DNA of 64,000 nt. Source: JBKHYJ01 sp046565505. Its GTDB lineage: Bacteria > Acidobacteriota > Blastocatellia > UBA7656. Of the stretch, positions 42,483 to 51,937 are shown in pieces. Every line of letters begins with the position of its first letter. The first letter of the stretch is position 1. The notes under the pieces were generated by a model. It was given only the letters and a program-made list of their open reading frames with translations, was not told the DNA's origin and searched no databases. Location of the stretch: NCBI GenBank assembly GCA_046565505.1, contig JBKHYJ010000054.1:1-64000 (forward strand), in the 5' to 3' direction. Both the position numbers and the translations under genes were made by a program.

Positions 42483-43847
42483 TCAACGTTTTTCCGCCGG
42501 CGCCGGCCCCTGTGCGGCGTCCGCCGCCTCGGGCACGAGCGTGGCGACGGTGCGGTTCTTGTCTGTGAAATATTTCTGCGCCACACGCCGCACGTCTTCC
42601 TTCGTGACCTTGTTGTAATCTTCGGCGGCGGTGAACAGCTTGCGGTAATCGCCGAAGAAGACCTCGTAGCTGCCGAGCGCGTTGGCGCGGCCATCTATGG
42701 TCCTGACCTGGCGGTAAAAATTCGCGAGCAGCATGTTCTTGGCCTTCTCGACCTCCTGGTCCGTGACCGACTGAGCCTTAACCCTGTCGAGCTCTTCGTA
42801 GATGGCCTTCTCGACCGCCCCGGTCTGAACGCCCGCCTTGGGCTGGGCCGTCATGGTGAACAGACCCGGGTCGAAAGAGTAATCCCAGCTAGCGAAGGTC
42901 GAGATCGCCAACTGGTCCTTATCGACCAGGCGCTGATACATGCGCGAGCTTTGGCCCGAAAATAGGATCGCCTGCAACACCTGCAGCGGGTAGTAGTCAG
43001 GGCTCGACGTTTGCGGCACGTGGTAGCCCAGCATCAGCACCGGGAGCTGCGCGAATTTCTTTATGACCACGCGCCGCTCGCCCATCTGCTCGGGCTCCTG
43101 CGTCGTCACCTTCGGCGGCGGCTCGTGCGAGGCGATGGGCTCGATGTATTTCTGCGCCAGGCGGAATATCTCGTCCGCGCTCACGTCGCCGGAGACGACC
43201 ATCGTGGCGTTGCTCGGCGAATACCCCATGGCGAAGTGGCGCTTGAGGTCCTCCATAGTCCAGTTCTCTATATCGACGGCCCACCCGACGACGGGCCACT
43301 GGTAAGGGTGCGCGGTGAAAGCCGTCGCCCACAACTGCTCGTTAAGCAGGCCCGAGTTGTCCGACTCGACGGAGGTCCGCCGCTCGCTCATCACCACGCC
43401 GCGCTCTGATTTGATTATCTCCGGGTCGAAGGCGAGGTTCTGTATGCGGTCGGCTTCGAGGTCGAATATCAATTCTAGCGATGAGGCCGGGAACCAGTCC
43501 TGGTAGACCGTCACGTCGTTGTTGGTGTAGGCGTTGTTCCTGCCGCCGGCCGCCTCCATCACGCGGTCGAACTCGCCCGGCCCGTACTTCTTCGCACCGT
43601 TAAACATCATGTGCTCGAAGAAGTGCGACAGCCCCGTCGTGCCCGGCCGCTCGTTGCGCGACCCGACGCGGTAGAAGATGTACACCGTCGCGTTCGGTAT
43701 TGAATGGTCTTCCTGCACGAGGACCTTCATACCATTCTTCAGCGTGCGCGACTTCACGTCGAAGGCCTGCGCCCGCGACTCGACCGCCGCAGACGCAAGG
43801 ACGAACAAGGCAAGGCTGATGTTTGTCGCCCTAACGAATCGCTTCAT
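42483..43847 (-). CDS. M16 zinc peptidase, active subunit
   Basis: A 454-residue exported protein from ATG 43847 (GGGGGAG upstream, signal peptide about 1-27). It has the inverted zinc motif HFFEH in TGLSHFFEHMMF and the downstream metal-binding Glu region (IIKSERGVVMSE). It should cut oligopeptides in the periplasm together with the inactive partner encoded next. Similar pairs are common in Acidobacteria, Myxobacteria and Sphingomonads. Confidence 0.94.
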   Translation of the reverse strand: MKRFVRATNISLALFVLASAAVESRAQAFDVKSRTLKNGMKVLVQEDHSIPNATVYIFYRVGSRNERPGTTGLSHFFEHMMFNGAKKYGPGEFDRVMEAAGGRNNAYTNNDVTVYQDWFPASSLELIFDLEADRIQNLAFDPEIIKSERGVVMSERRTSVESDNSGLLNEQLWATAFTAHPYQWPVVGWAVDIENWTMEDLKRHFAMGYSPSNATMVVSGDVSADEIFRLAQKYIEPIASHEPPPKVTTQEPEQMGERRVVIKKFAQLPVLMLGYHVPQTSSPDYYPLQVLQAILFSGQSSRMYQRLVDKDQLAISTFASWDYSFDPGLFTMTAQPKAGVQTGAVEKAIYEELDRVKAQSVTDQEVEKAKNMLLANFYRQVRTIDGRANALGSYEVFFGDYRKLFTAAEDYNKVTKEDVRRVAQKYFTDKNRTVATLVPEAADAAQGPAPAEKR

Positions 43848-44073
43848 GACTCCCCCGTGGCTTAAGCAAGCAGCTTTTACTGGTAGATTTGATTTGACCA
43901 ACTATTAAAATCCTAGCTCATAGAAATCCGACTATCAAGGCGTGACAGGTCATGCCTTCCTCCGGCCCTTAATCGCGCCCGGACGCCTTTTGAAGCCGGC
44001 CCCTTGGATGTAGAGTAATACTTCGGCACGCCGCGGCGGCGGCGCGGCCTGATACTTGTTCAAGGAGTCTGTC

Positions 44074-44871
44074 ATGGACGGAGCGCGTGGACTGATCGCG
44101 CTGGCTTTGTTTAGCGCGTTGACGCTCACCTCGGCCTCGCGCTCGCGCGAGCGCGACATGGGGTTTTTAGACCGCACGGTCAGGGTGGGGGATGATTCTT
44201 ACCGCTACCAGGTTTACGTCCCCGCCGGCTGGTCGAAGAAAAAGAAATGGCCCGTCATCCTCTTTTTACATGGCGCCGGCGAGCGCGGCGATGACGGATT
44301 GGTTCAAACGGAGGTGGGCATAGGCACGGCGATACGCAGGCATGCGGAACGAGTCCCGGCCATAGTTGTCTTCCCGCAATGCCTGAAAGGCCGGTGGTGG
44401 CCCGAGCCGCAGATGCAGGCGCAGGCCCTCAAGGCGCTCGACGAAGCGGTAAAAGAATTCAACGGCGACTCGGACAGGGTCTACCTCACGGGGATTTCGA
44501 TGGGCGGCTACGGCACCTGGGCGATTGCCGCCAACAACCCGTCCAAGTTCGCCGCCCTGGCTCCGGTCTGCGGCGGCGTGCGGACTCCGCCCAGGGTCGC
44601 CATCCCGCAGGTGACGCCGGACGCGAGCACGGCCGACGACCCTTATAAAGTCGTCGCGCGGAAGGTGGGCGCCACCCCCGTCTGGGTTTTTCACGGCGCG
44701 GCCGACCCCCTAGTGCCCGTCACCGAATCTCAGAAGATGGTCGAAGCTTTAAAAGCCTCTGGCGGGAACGTGCGCTATAGCGAGTACGAGGGCGTAGGCC
44801 ATAACTCCTGGGACAGGGCTTACGCCGAGCCCGAGTTCTTCCCGTGGCTGCTCTCACAGAAACGCAGGTGA
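44074..44871 (+). CDS. Alpha/beta-hydrolase esterase, exported
   Basis: A 265-residue protein from ATG 44074 (AAGGAG upstream). It has a signal peptide (about 1-20), PVILFLHGAGERGDDG (oxyanion region), nucleophile GISMGGYGTW, acid residue in HGAADPLVP and catalytic His in GVGHNSWDRAY. It belongs with phospholipase/carboxylesterase and PHB-depolymerase-like enzymes. Likely a periplasmic esterase; substrate unknown. Confidence 0.9.
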   Translation: MDGARGLIALALFSALTLTSASRSRERDMGFLDRTVRVGDDSYRYQVYVPAGWSKKKKWPVILFLHGAGERGDDGLVQTEVGIGTAIRRHAERVPAIVVFPQCLKGRWWPEPQMQAQALKALDEAVKEFNGDSDRVYLTGISMGGYGTWAIAANNPSKFAALAPVCGGVRTPPRVAIPQVTPDASTADDPYKVVARKVGATPVWVFHGAADPLVPVTESQKMVEALKASGGNVRYSEYEGVGHNSWDRAYAEPEFFPWLLSQKRR

Positions 44872-44955
44872 TTTTGGGCTGGAGAGAGTCGGGGTTCTCC
44901 CGCGGCTCTGCCGCCGTGTCCGCGCGGCGTTCGGGCCGGGCTTGTTTCCGCGGCC

Positions 44956-44990
44956 CGAAATCCGAAATCCAAAATCTGAAATCCAAAATC
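44956..44990 (+). repeat. AT-rich GAAATCC/AAATCTG repeat before the methyltransferase
   Basis: A tract built of GAAATCCGAAATCCAAAATC followed by TGAAATCCAAAATC. It ends four bases before the methyltransferase ATG. It is the same family as the tracts at 29662-29750. Confidence 0.75.
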
Positions 44991-44993
44991 GAT

Positions 44994-45629
44994 ATGGGCC
45001 TATATTCAAAATACATTTTTCCGCGCCTTCTCGACTGGGGCCTGGGCGATTCGATAACGCAGAGCAAGCGGCGCGAAGCCCTCGCTTCGGTCCGCGGGAA
45101 CGTGCTTGAGGTGGGCTTCGGCACGGGGCTGAACCTGCCGCATTATCCGAAGCACCTGACCAAGCTGACCGCCGTCGAGCCCGTGCGAATGCTTAAGGAC
45201 CGCGTGGAAAGAAGGATTGCCGAGGCCGGCATGCCTGTCGAGCAGATCCATCTCGACGCGAGCGGAAGGCTCCCGCTAGACGACCAGAGCTTCGATTTCG
45301 TCGTGACGACCTTCACGCTCTGCTCCATCTCGGATGTCGCGGGCGCGCTCGGCGAGATGCGCAGGGTGCTCAAACCCGAAGGCCGCTACGTCTTCCTGGA
45401 GCATGGGCGGAGCGACGACCCGCGCGTGGCGAAGCGCCAGGACTTTTTCAACCCCGTTCAGAGAATCATCGCCTGCGGGTGTAATATCAATCGCGCCATC
45501 GACAGGTTGATACGGGAGTCGGGGTTCGACCTGACGGAGCTTGACCGCTACGTGATGCCGGAAACGCCCCGAATGCTCGGGGAGATGTACAGGGGCTCTG
45601 CGCGCAAGGCGGGCGGCCGCGCGGGGTAG
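44994..45629 (+). CDS. Class I SAM-dependent methyltransferase
   Basis: A 211-residue protein. Motif I is NVLEVGFGTGLN (about 38-49), followed by motif II (LTAVEP) and the post-motif region FDFVVTTFTLC. It resembles the UbiE/MenG-like and phosphatidylethanolamine N-methyltransferase group. The ATG 44994 sits right after an AT-rich repeat, without a clear ribosome-binding site. Substrate not known. Confidence 0.88.
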   Translation: MGLYSKYIFPRLLDWGLGDSITQSKRREALASVRGNVLEVGFGTGLNLPHYPKHLTKLTAVEPVRMLKDRVERRIAEAGMPVEQIHLDASGRLPLDDQSFDFVVTTFTLCSISDVAGALGEMRRVLKPEGRYVFLEHGRSDDPRVAKRQDFFNPVQRIIACGCNINRAIDRLIRESGFDLTELDRYVMPETPRMLGEMYRGSARKAGGRAG

Positions 45630-45690
45630 GCGGGCATCGGCCTGCCCTCCGCCTGCCATTGTGTATATACTAACGTTGGGAGGAATCAGA

Positions 45691-45915
45691 ATGGCGAACG
45701 ATGTTTTTAAAGGCGTGACGATAGTCGGAACGTCGAACGAGAGCTTCAGCAAGGCGATAGAAGTGGCAATCGCTCGCGCGCAGCAGACCATACGGGAGCT
45801 AAGGTGGTTCGAGATCCGCGAGCAGAGGGGGGCCGTAAGGGACGGCCGCATCGAATTTCAGGTGACGCTCGAAGTCTTCTTCAAGCTGCGCGCCGAGGAC
45901 GCGGGGAAAGAGTGA
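45691..45915 (+). CDS. Dodecin
   Basis: A 74-residue protein from ATG 45691 (GGAGGAAT upstream). The dodecin pattern is clear: VFKGVTIVGTSNESFSKAIE, ARAQQTIRELRWFEI with the flavin-stacking Trp, and FQVTLEVFFKL. Dodecins form 12-mers that store riboflavin or FMN, or CoA in some species. Confidence 0.93.
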   Translation: MANDVFKGVTIVGTSNESFSKAIEVAIARAQQTIRELRWFEIREQRGAVRDGRIEFQVTLEVFFKLRAEDAGKE

Positions 45916-45931
45916 TGCGCGCCGCGGGCAT

Positions 45932-46111
45932 TCATCTCTGGTTCGTGACGATCAGCCAGGAGCCGCAGTCGCAGCGGTATATGCCGAGGTCATGGATGAC
46001 TCTGACTTGCTTGCAGGCCGGGCAATGAAATGAATAAACGTAGCGCCCGTGCGTCTCGTTCCAGAAATGGTCTTTTACCAGGACCTCCACTCCTATCTGT
46101 CGCTTCAGCAT
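45932..46111 (-). CDS. Small zinc-ribbon protein (59 residues)
   Basis: A short minus-strand frame with a convincing zinc ribbon: FHCPACKQVRVI and YRCDCGSWLIV, giving C-x2-C and C-x-C knuckles 17 residues apart. The N-terminus (LKRQIGVEVLVKDHFW) is basic and beta-like. Codon use is GC-rich as in neighbours. It converges with the dodecin gene. Function unknown; RNA or metal binding is possible. Confidence 0.6.
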   Translation of the reverse strand: MLKRQIGVEVLVKDHFWNETHGRYVYSFHCPACKQVRVIHDLGIYRCDCGSWLIVTNQR

Positions 46112-46333
46112 AACCGCATTATAAGGGATGACAGATTACGCCGAAAAGACAAATCACAGACTCGCGGGCCCCGACTTTGGAGCACGCGATTCCCGGCCCT
46201 TTGCCACGTCTTTTCTTGTCGCGAGCCTCGTGGGAGAATATCTGTTCGCCGCGCGGGACTCGGCTTTAAATTCATGACCGTTCACCAGCGGAGCATTCAT
46301 CCCTCATCAACCCGATGAGGCAGGGAGTCTTGA

Positions 46334-47626
46334 ATGAAATTCAATAGTATCGGCGCCCCGGTTACGCGCGCGGCGCGCACAGCATCCGTCGGGGCGTTCA
46401 TCTTCTTTTTACTCGCCTGCGCGCAGTCAGCACAGAAAAGCTCCGGCGCGCAGCAGCCGGCGCGCGGCCAGAACGCGCCCGCGCATTACGACATCAAGCT
46501 TGCCGACCTGCCGCCCCCACAGGTGCAGCGCGGCCCCGTCAATCCATCGAACGTGATCCCGCGCCCGGAGGGCGCGGAGCTTACGCTGCCGCCCGGGTTT
46601 GAGATAAGCGTGTGGGCGGAAGGCGGGCTCGAAAGGCCGCGGTGGATGGCGCAGTCGCCCAACGGCGACGTGTTCGTCGCGGAGTCGGAAGGCAATCGCA
46701 TAAGCGTGCTGCGCGATAAAGATAATGATGGCAAAGTTGACGAGCGGTTCGTTTTCGTGACGGGCCTGTCGCGCCCCTTCGGGATGGCTTTCTGGCGCGA
46801 TTACCTCTACGTCGGCAATACCGATTCGGTCGTGAGGTTCAAATACAAGCCCGGCCAGGTGCAGGCCGAAGGCGCGCCCGAAAAGATAGCCGCCCTGCCG
46901 ATGAACGGTTACCGCGAGCACTGGACGCGCAACCTCATATTCAGCCCGGACGGCTCAAAGCTGTACGTGACCGTGGGCTCTAAATCGAACGTGGACGCCG
47001 GCGAAGAGCCTATGCGCGCAGCCATCTCCGAATTCAACCCGGACGGCTCGGGCCACCGCATTTACGCGAGCGGCACCCGCAACCCCATCGGCCTTGCCTT
47101 CAACCCCGCGACTAAGCAGTTGTGGGCCGCCGTACAGGAGCGGGACCTTATAGGCGATAACCTCGTGCCCGACTACGTCACGTCGATCAAGGACGGGGCC
47201 TTCTACGGCTGGCCTTACTCTTACATCGGCCAGAACGAGGACCCCCGGCGCAAAGGCGAGCGGCCGGACCTCGTGCAGAGGGCGCGGGTGCCCGACGTGT
47301 TGATACAGGCTCACTCGGCGGTGCTGGGGCTCGTCTTCTACGACGGCGGCATGTTCGCGCCCGAGTACCGCGGCGACGCCTACGTCGCGCTGCATGGCTC
47401 TTGGAATCGCGCGAAGCGCACGGGGTACAAGATAATCCGCATACGCTTCAAGGACGGAAAGCCCGTCGGCGGCTACGACGATTTCATCACGGGGTGGATG
47501 CTGGCCGAAGACAACCCGAGCGTGTGGGGCCGCCCGGTCGGCTTGCTCGTTTTGAAGGATGGCTCGATGCTCATAAGCGACGACGGCGCGCATAAGATCT
47601 GGCGCGTCACGTACAAGAAGAAATGA
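46334..47626 (+). CDS. PQQ-type sugar dehydrogenase family lipoprotein
   Basis: A 430-residue protein. The signal peptide ends in a lipobox-like LLAC (Cys near residue 31), so it is probably a lipoprotein. The rest is a beta-propeller of the glucose/sorbosone dehydrogenase family, with GFEISVWAEGGLERPRWMA, FGMAFWRDYLYVGN and YASGTRNPIGLAFNP. It may oxidise sugars with PQQ in the periplasm; related proteins can be non-enzymatic. Its stop overlaps the start region of the next open frame (ATGATGA). Confidence 0.9.
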   Translation: MKFNSIGAPVTRAARTASVGAFIFFLLACAQSAQKSSGAQQPARGQNAPAHYDIKLADLPPPQVQRGPVNPSNVIPRPEGAELTLPPGFEISVWAEGGLERPRWMAQSPNGDVFVAESEGNRISVLRDKDNDGKVDERFVFVTGLSRPFGMAFWRDYLYVGNTDSVVRFKYKPGQVQAEGAPEKIAALPMNGYREHWTRNLIFSPDGSKLYVTVGSKSNVDAGEEPMRAAISEFNPDGSGHRIYASGTRNPIGLAFNPATKQLWAAVQERDLIGDNLVPDYVTSIKDGAFYGWPYSYIGQNEDPRRKGERPDLVQRARVPDVLIQAHSAVLGLVFYDGGMFAPEYRGDAYVALHGSWNRAKRTGYKIIRIRFKDGKPVGGYDDFITGWMLAEDNPSVWGRPVGLLVLKDGSMLISDDGAHKIWRVTYKKK

Positions 47627-47736
47627 TGATCAAGCCGCGCGGGGACAGGGAATACTTTTTTAGTCATGAGCCGAGCCTTCCATGCCTGCGCGCCCGCACG
47701 CGCCGCGTGCTGTATCGGCGGCTGATCCAGATTAGG

Positions 47737-50091
47737 ATGAGGCAGATGATGGCAAGACACCTTCGGTCGCGGGTCGGCCTGCTGAGATTAGCCGGGTCAA
47801 TCGCCTTAAACTTCGTTCTACCGCTCCTGCTCTGCCTACAGTCCCCCGCCGCCGCTCACGCCCTCCCTCAGAGCCTTCGGCTCGAAGGGGTCGTCACGGA
47901 CCAGGCCGGCGCGCCCATCTCCGGGGCCGAGGTGAGCTTTAACAGCAGAGGCTTCACGGCTACTCAAACTACGAATGCCGAAGGCCACTTCGTCTTTGCC
48001 GCCGTACCGTCCGGCGGCATGCTAGCAGTCCGGGCGCGAGGCTTCGCCGCGGTCGAGCGTGCGTGGTCGGCCGGCGACGCGGCGGCCGGCGGGGTGAGTA
48101 TCATGCTCGCGCCGGCGTCGGTCTCGGAACAGATCACCGTCACCGCGGAGCGGACCGAAACGCGTGTGAGCGACACGGCCGCGAGCGTCGTCGTGCTCTC
48201 GGGCGAGGACATCTCGACTACCGCCGCGCTGACACTCGACGACGCCTTGCGGCAGGTCCCCGGCTTCAGCCTCTTCCGCCGCTCGGGTAGCCGCACGGCC
48301 AACCCCACCTCTCAGGGCGTGTCGCTCCGAGCGGTTGGCGCGAGCGGCGCGAGTCGCGCGGTCGTGCTCGCCGACGGCATCCCGATAAATGATCCTTTCG
48401 GCGGGTGGGTCTACTGGGGCCGCCTGCCCCGCGAGTCGGTCGGCCGCGTAGAAGTTGTACAGGGCGGCGCGTCTCATCTTTACGGCACGGACGCCCTCGG
48501 CGGAGTCATCAATTTCATCACGCGCGACCCGGGCGATTCGGCGCTTTCACTTGAGGCGTCTTACGGCAATCAACAGACTCCAGACGTGTCCCTATTCGCG
48601 GGCGGGCGGAAGAACCGCTGGGGCGCGCGGCTAGCGGCCGAAGCCTTGCACACGGACGGATACATCCTGGTCGATGAGCGCGAGCGCGGCCGCGTCGATA
48701 CGCGGGCCGGGGCCGAGCACACATCCGCCGAACTCACGCTCGAAAGATTTTTCCCCGACAGGGGCCGCGCCTTCGTTCGCGGCTCCGTCTTCGGCGAGTC
48801 TCGCGAAAATGGCACCCCGCTTCAACAGAACCGCACGCATGCGCGCCAGCTCGCGGCGGGGTTCATCTGGCAGGCTCGGGACATTGGCTCCGTAACCGCG
48901 CGGGCGTATGGCGGCACTCAGGTATTCGATCAAGATTTTTCGGCCGTGGCCGCCGACCGCGACAGCGAGACTCTCACGCGCAGCCAGAGGGTCCCTGTGC
49001 AGCAGTGGGGCGCTTCGGCCGAGTGGTCGCGCGCGGCCGGTTCGCGGCAGACGTTGGTCGCGGGCCTTGACGCGCGCGAAGTGCGCGGCGCGAGCGACGA
49101 GCTTGTGTTCGCCGCCGGCCGGCTCACGTCGGCCGTGGGCGCGGGCGGCAGAGAGCGGACCGCCGGCGTGTTCGCGCAGGACATGATTCGCGTCACGCCG
49201 CGCTGGCTGGTGACGGTCGGCGCGCGCGCGGACCGCTGGCGGAACTACGACGCCCTTTCGGCGACTCGGCCGCTCGCGCAGCCCGGCCCCGCCGCCGTGA
49301 CCCGCTTCGCCGACAGAACGGAGACTGCCTTCAGCCCGCGCCTTTCCATACTTCATAAGCTGACGGACAACGTCTCGCTCGTCGCCTCGGGCTACCGCGC
49401 GTTTCGCGCGCCCACGCTGAACGAGCTATACCGCTCATTCCGCGTCGGCAACGTCCTCACGCTCGCCAACGACGGGCTTCGGGCGGAGCGGCTGACGGGC
49501 GGCGAAGCGGGCGCGAGCGTCACGGGTTTCGGCCGAAAGCTCAACGTGCGCGGTACATTTTTCTGGAGCGAGATAACGCGCCCCATCGCGAACGTGACGC
49601 TGAGGGTCGCGCCCGATTTGATCACGCGCCAGCGTCAGAACCTGGGCCGCACACGCTCGCGCGGGGTCGAGATTGAAACGGAGGCGCGCGTCACCGCCAC
49701 GGTGTCGTTGTCGGGCGGATACCAGTTTGCCGACGCGACCGTGCTGAGATTCCCCGCGAACACGGCTCTTGAGGGACTGCTCGTCCCGCAGGTCCCGCGA
49801 CACCAGTTGACTTTGCAGGCGCGCTACTCGAACCCGCGGCGCGTGACCGTGGCCGTACAGGGCCGCGCGGTCGGCGCGCAGTTCGACGACGACCAGAACC
49901 GCTTCAGGCTCGACCGATTCTTCACGCTCGACGCCTTCGTGTCGCGGCAGGTCGCGGGAGGGGTCGAGCTGTTCGCCGCCGCCGAAAACTTGTTGAACCA
50001 GGAATACGACATAGGGCGAACCCCCCTCAGGACCGTAGGCCCGCCGCTGCTTGCGCGTTTCGGCGTCAGGCTGCGCCTGGGCTCGCGTTAA
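47737..50091 (+). CDS. TonB-dependent outer membrane receptor
   Basis: About 784 residues from ATG 47737 (47749 is also plausible; the longer frame to 47623 has no export signal). It has a signal peptide (ending AHA), a carboxypeptidase-regulatory-like domain (LEGVVTDQAGAPISGAEVSF), a plug domain with ETRVSDTAASVVVLSGEDI, LDDALRQVPGFSL and a YGTDALGGVINFITR segment, then a 22-strand barrel ending in FGVRLRLGSR. The BtuB-like plug suggests a cobalamin, iron or related ligand. Confidence 0.92.
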   Translation: MRQMMARHLRSRVGLLRLAGSIALNFVLPLLLCLQSPAAAHALPQSLRLEGVVTDQAGAPISGAEVSFNSRGFTATQTTNAEGHFVFAAVPSGGMLAVRARGFAAVERAWSAGDAAAGGVSIMLAPASVSEQITVTAERTETRVSDTAASVVVLSGEDISTTAALTLDDALRQVPGFSLFRRSGSRTANPTSQGVSLRAVGASGASRAVVLADGIPINDPFGGWVYWGRLPRESVGRVEVVQGGASHLYGTDALGGVINFITRDPGDSALSLEASYGNQQTPDVSLFAGGRKNRWGARLAAEALHTDGYILVDERERGRVDTRAGAEHTSAELTLERFFPDRGRAFVRGSVFGESRENGTPLQQNRTHARQLAAGFIWQARDIGSVTARAYGGTQVFDQDFSAVAADRDSETLTRSQRVPVQQWGASAEWSRAAGSRQTLVAGLDAREVRGASDELVFAAGRLTSAVGAGGRERTAGVFAQDMIRVTPRWLVTVGARADRWRNYDALSATRPLAQPGPAAVTRFADRTETAFSPRLSILHKLTDNVSLVASGYRAFRAPTLNELYRSFRVGNVLTLANDGLRAERLTGGEAGASVTGFGRKLNVRGTFFWSEITRPIANVTLRVAPDLITRQRQNLGRTRSRGVEIETEARVTATVSLSGGYQFADATVLRFPANTALEGLLVPQVPRHQLTLQARYSNPRRVTVAVQGRAVGAQFDDDQNRFRLDRFFTLDAFVSRQVAGGVELFAAAENLLNQEYDIGRTPLRTVGPPLLARFGVRLRLGSR

Positions 50092-50277
50092 TCACACGCG
50101 GCGGCCCGGGCCGACAGGAAAACCTCGCGCAGGACCGCCTCTCACGCCACAGATTTGATCGTCCCGAATTAACAGCGCGGCCGTAACCGTACGCGCCCTT
50201 CGTCCGTTTATAGTATTGAGTAAAATTTCATCTTAGCCTCGGAGATCCTGCGCAGCTCGCGGGACCAGACATGTCGA

Positions 50278-50910
50278 ATGGATGAAACCACCGACAACTT
50301 TGATCTCGCGACCGCCGAGCCTTATTTGCGCGTGGCCGAAGAGGCGACTGACGAATCAATCGTGGCCGCCATCCGCGCGGGCGACGAGCCGGCCTTCGAG
50401 CGGCTCTTCGAGCGGCACCGCCGCAGGGTGGCTCGCCTTGTCGGGCGATTCTTCAACCGCCCGGAGCGCGTCGAAGAGATCGTCCAGGAGGTCTTTACTA
50501 AGGTCTATTTCGCGCTCGAAGATTATTCGCCCGGGCGCGGGGCGTCGTTCGCGGCGTGGGTCTCGCGCATAGCCATCAACGCCTGTTACGACGAGCTGCG
50601 GCGCGCTCGTCGGCGGCCCGAAAGCTCCATCAGCGACATAACCGACGATGAAGCCGCGTGGCTCAACTCGCGGGCGCAGGCCGAAAGCGCCGGCGGCGAC
50701 GCCGAATCGGTTATGGTTTCGCGGGACCTGGCGTGTAAGCTTCTCGCGCGGCTCGGCGCGGAAGACCGCCTCGTGCTCACGCTGCTCGATGGCGAAGGGC
50801 TGCCGGTCAGCGACATAGCGGGCCTTACGGGCTGGAGCGTTTCAAAGGTCAAGGTGAGGGCTCACCGCGCGCGCCTGGCGTTGCGGCGCGTGCTCGCCGA
50901 GTTCGTGTAG
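50278..50910 (+). CDS. ECF-type RNA polymerase sigma factor
   Basis: A 210-residue sigma factor with region 2 (RVEEIVQEVFTKVYFALEDY, AAWVSRIAINACYDELRRAR) and region 4 (LPVSDIAGLTGWSVSKVKVR). The following two genes encode a membrane protein and a periplasmic protein, so this is probably a sigma/anti-sigma envelope-response operon. Confidence 0.92.
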   Translation: MDETTDNFDLATAEPYLRVAEEATDESIVAAIRAGDEPAFERLFERHRRRVARLVGRFFNRPERVEEIVQEVFTKVYFALEDYSPGRGASFAAWVSRIAINACYDELRRARRRPESSISDITDDEAAWLNSRAQAESAGGDAESVMVSRDLACKLLARLGAEDRLVLTLLDGEGLPVSDIAGLTGWSVSKVKVRAHRARLALRRVLAEFV

Positions 50911-50974
50911 ATATTTAATCATCCGTCCGCGCCGGCGGCTCACCTGTGGCCGGGCGGGCGGCGGCGGGGGAGCG

Positions 50975-51412
50975 ATGTTTTTGAGAAAGAGAGAGCCGGC
51001 GCAGGACGAGCGCCTCGACCATTTAGGGAAGAGCGTCGTGCGGGCGGGCGGCATAAGTGATGAGGAGGCGGAGGCGATTGCGTCGTCACCGTTCTCGTAC
51101 GCGCGGCTCCGCGCCGGCATTGAAGCCGAGCGGCGGCCCGGCTCCGAGCCGCGACCCGGCCGGCTCATTACTCTGCTCGCCGCGCGCCGCGCGATACCTG
51201 CCCTCCTGCTCATCGCCGCGCTCGCGGTCGGGGCATTCTGGCTGACGGAATCAAATTCGTCAGTCGTCGCGCCTCCACCCGGTGCGCGTAATGACGACCT
51301 CAACCGCGTTGTGATCGGCGGGACCTGCGCGCTATCGAGTACGGAGGAGTGCGCCATATCAACCGAAGAAGTGCTCGCGACGCTGTTCGCCGAAGGAGAC
51401 GCTCAAAGATGA
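50975..51412 (+). CDS. Single-pass membrane protein, possible anti-sigma factor
   Basis: A 145-residue protein with a cytoplasmic N-terminal part (about 1-72), one transmembrane helix (about 73-90, AIPALLLIAALAVGAFWL) and a periplasmic tail with two Cys. Position after an ECF sigma gene and topology suit an anti-sigma factor, but no zinc-binding anti-sigma motif is seen. It overlaps the next gene by 4 bp. Confidence 0.7.
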   Translation: MFLRKREPAQDERLDHLGKSVVRAGGISDEEAEAIASSPFSYARLRAGIEAERRPGSEPRPGRLITLLAARRAIPALLLIAALAVGAFWLTESNSSVVAPPPGARNDDLNRVVIGGTCALSSTEECAISTEEVLATLFAEGDAQR

Positions 51413-51813
51413 ATTCGCAAAAGAAGGTGTGGGTGAAGACCTGGCTCCTGCTGGCCGCGGTTTTCTTTCTCGGTTGCGTGACGGGGGCGTCCCTCGATGG
51501 CATATACCGTTTGAGAGCAGGCTCCGACCGCCAGGCCATAATGGCTCCGTCGATACGCGACACGGACGCTTACTTTTACACGCTGAAGCGCGAGCTTGAT
51601 TTGAATTCCGAGCAAGAGGCTTCGATGCGAACGATTCTCGATAGGACGCGCGACGAATATAAGGCCGTCTGCGCAGACGTTCGCCCGCGCTACGACGTGG
51701 TGCGCGCGCGCGCGCGGGAGCAGATGCGCGCCTTGCTCACGGCGGGCCAGCAGCAGCGCTTCGACCTCATAGTCACGCAAGAAGACTGCAAGTGCCCCGA
51801 ACCTAAAAAGTAG
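51409..51813 (+). CDS. Spy/CpxP-like membrane-anchored periplasmic protein
   Basis: A 134-residue protein from ATG 51409, overlapping the previous stop. It has an N-terminal anchor (about 9-30) and a helical domain with a heavy-metal-sensor/CpxP-like pattern (LKRELDLNSEQEASMRTILD, MRALLTAGQQQRFDLIV). The C-terminus has CKCPEP. It probably senses or buffers envelope stress together with the sigma factor encoded two genes upstream. Confidence 0.78.
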   Translation: MNSQKKVWVKTWLLLAAVFFLGCVTGASLDGIYRLRAGSDRQAIMAPSIRDTDAYFYTLKRELDLNSEQEASMRTILDRTRDEYKAVCADVRPRYDVVRARAREQMRALLTAGQQQRFDLIVTQEDCKCPEPKK

Positions 51814-51937
51814 AGGCCGAAAAGGCCATAGCGGAGCGCCGGGCGGCAAGCGTCTTCCTCAGGCCTGAGCGGCTCGCGGCTGTGACATGAGTACATCAGG
51901 CCCGGATCATAGGGCCGCCGGTAAAAGAGATTAACGT

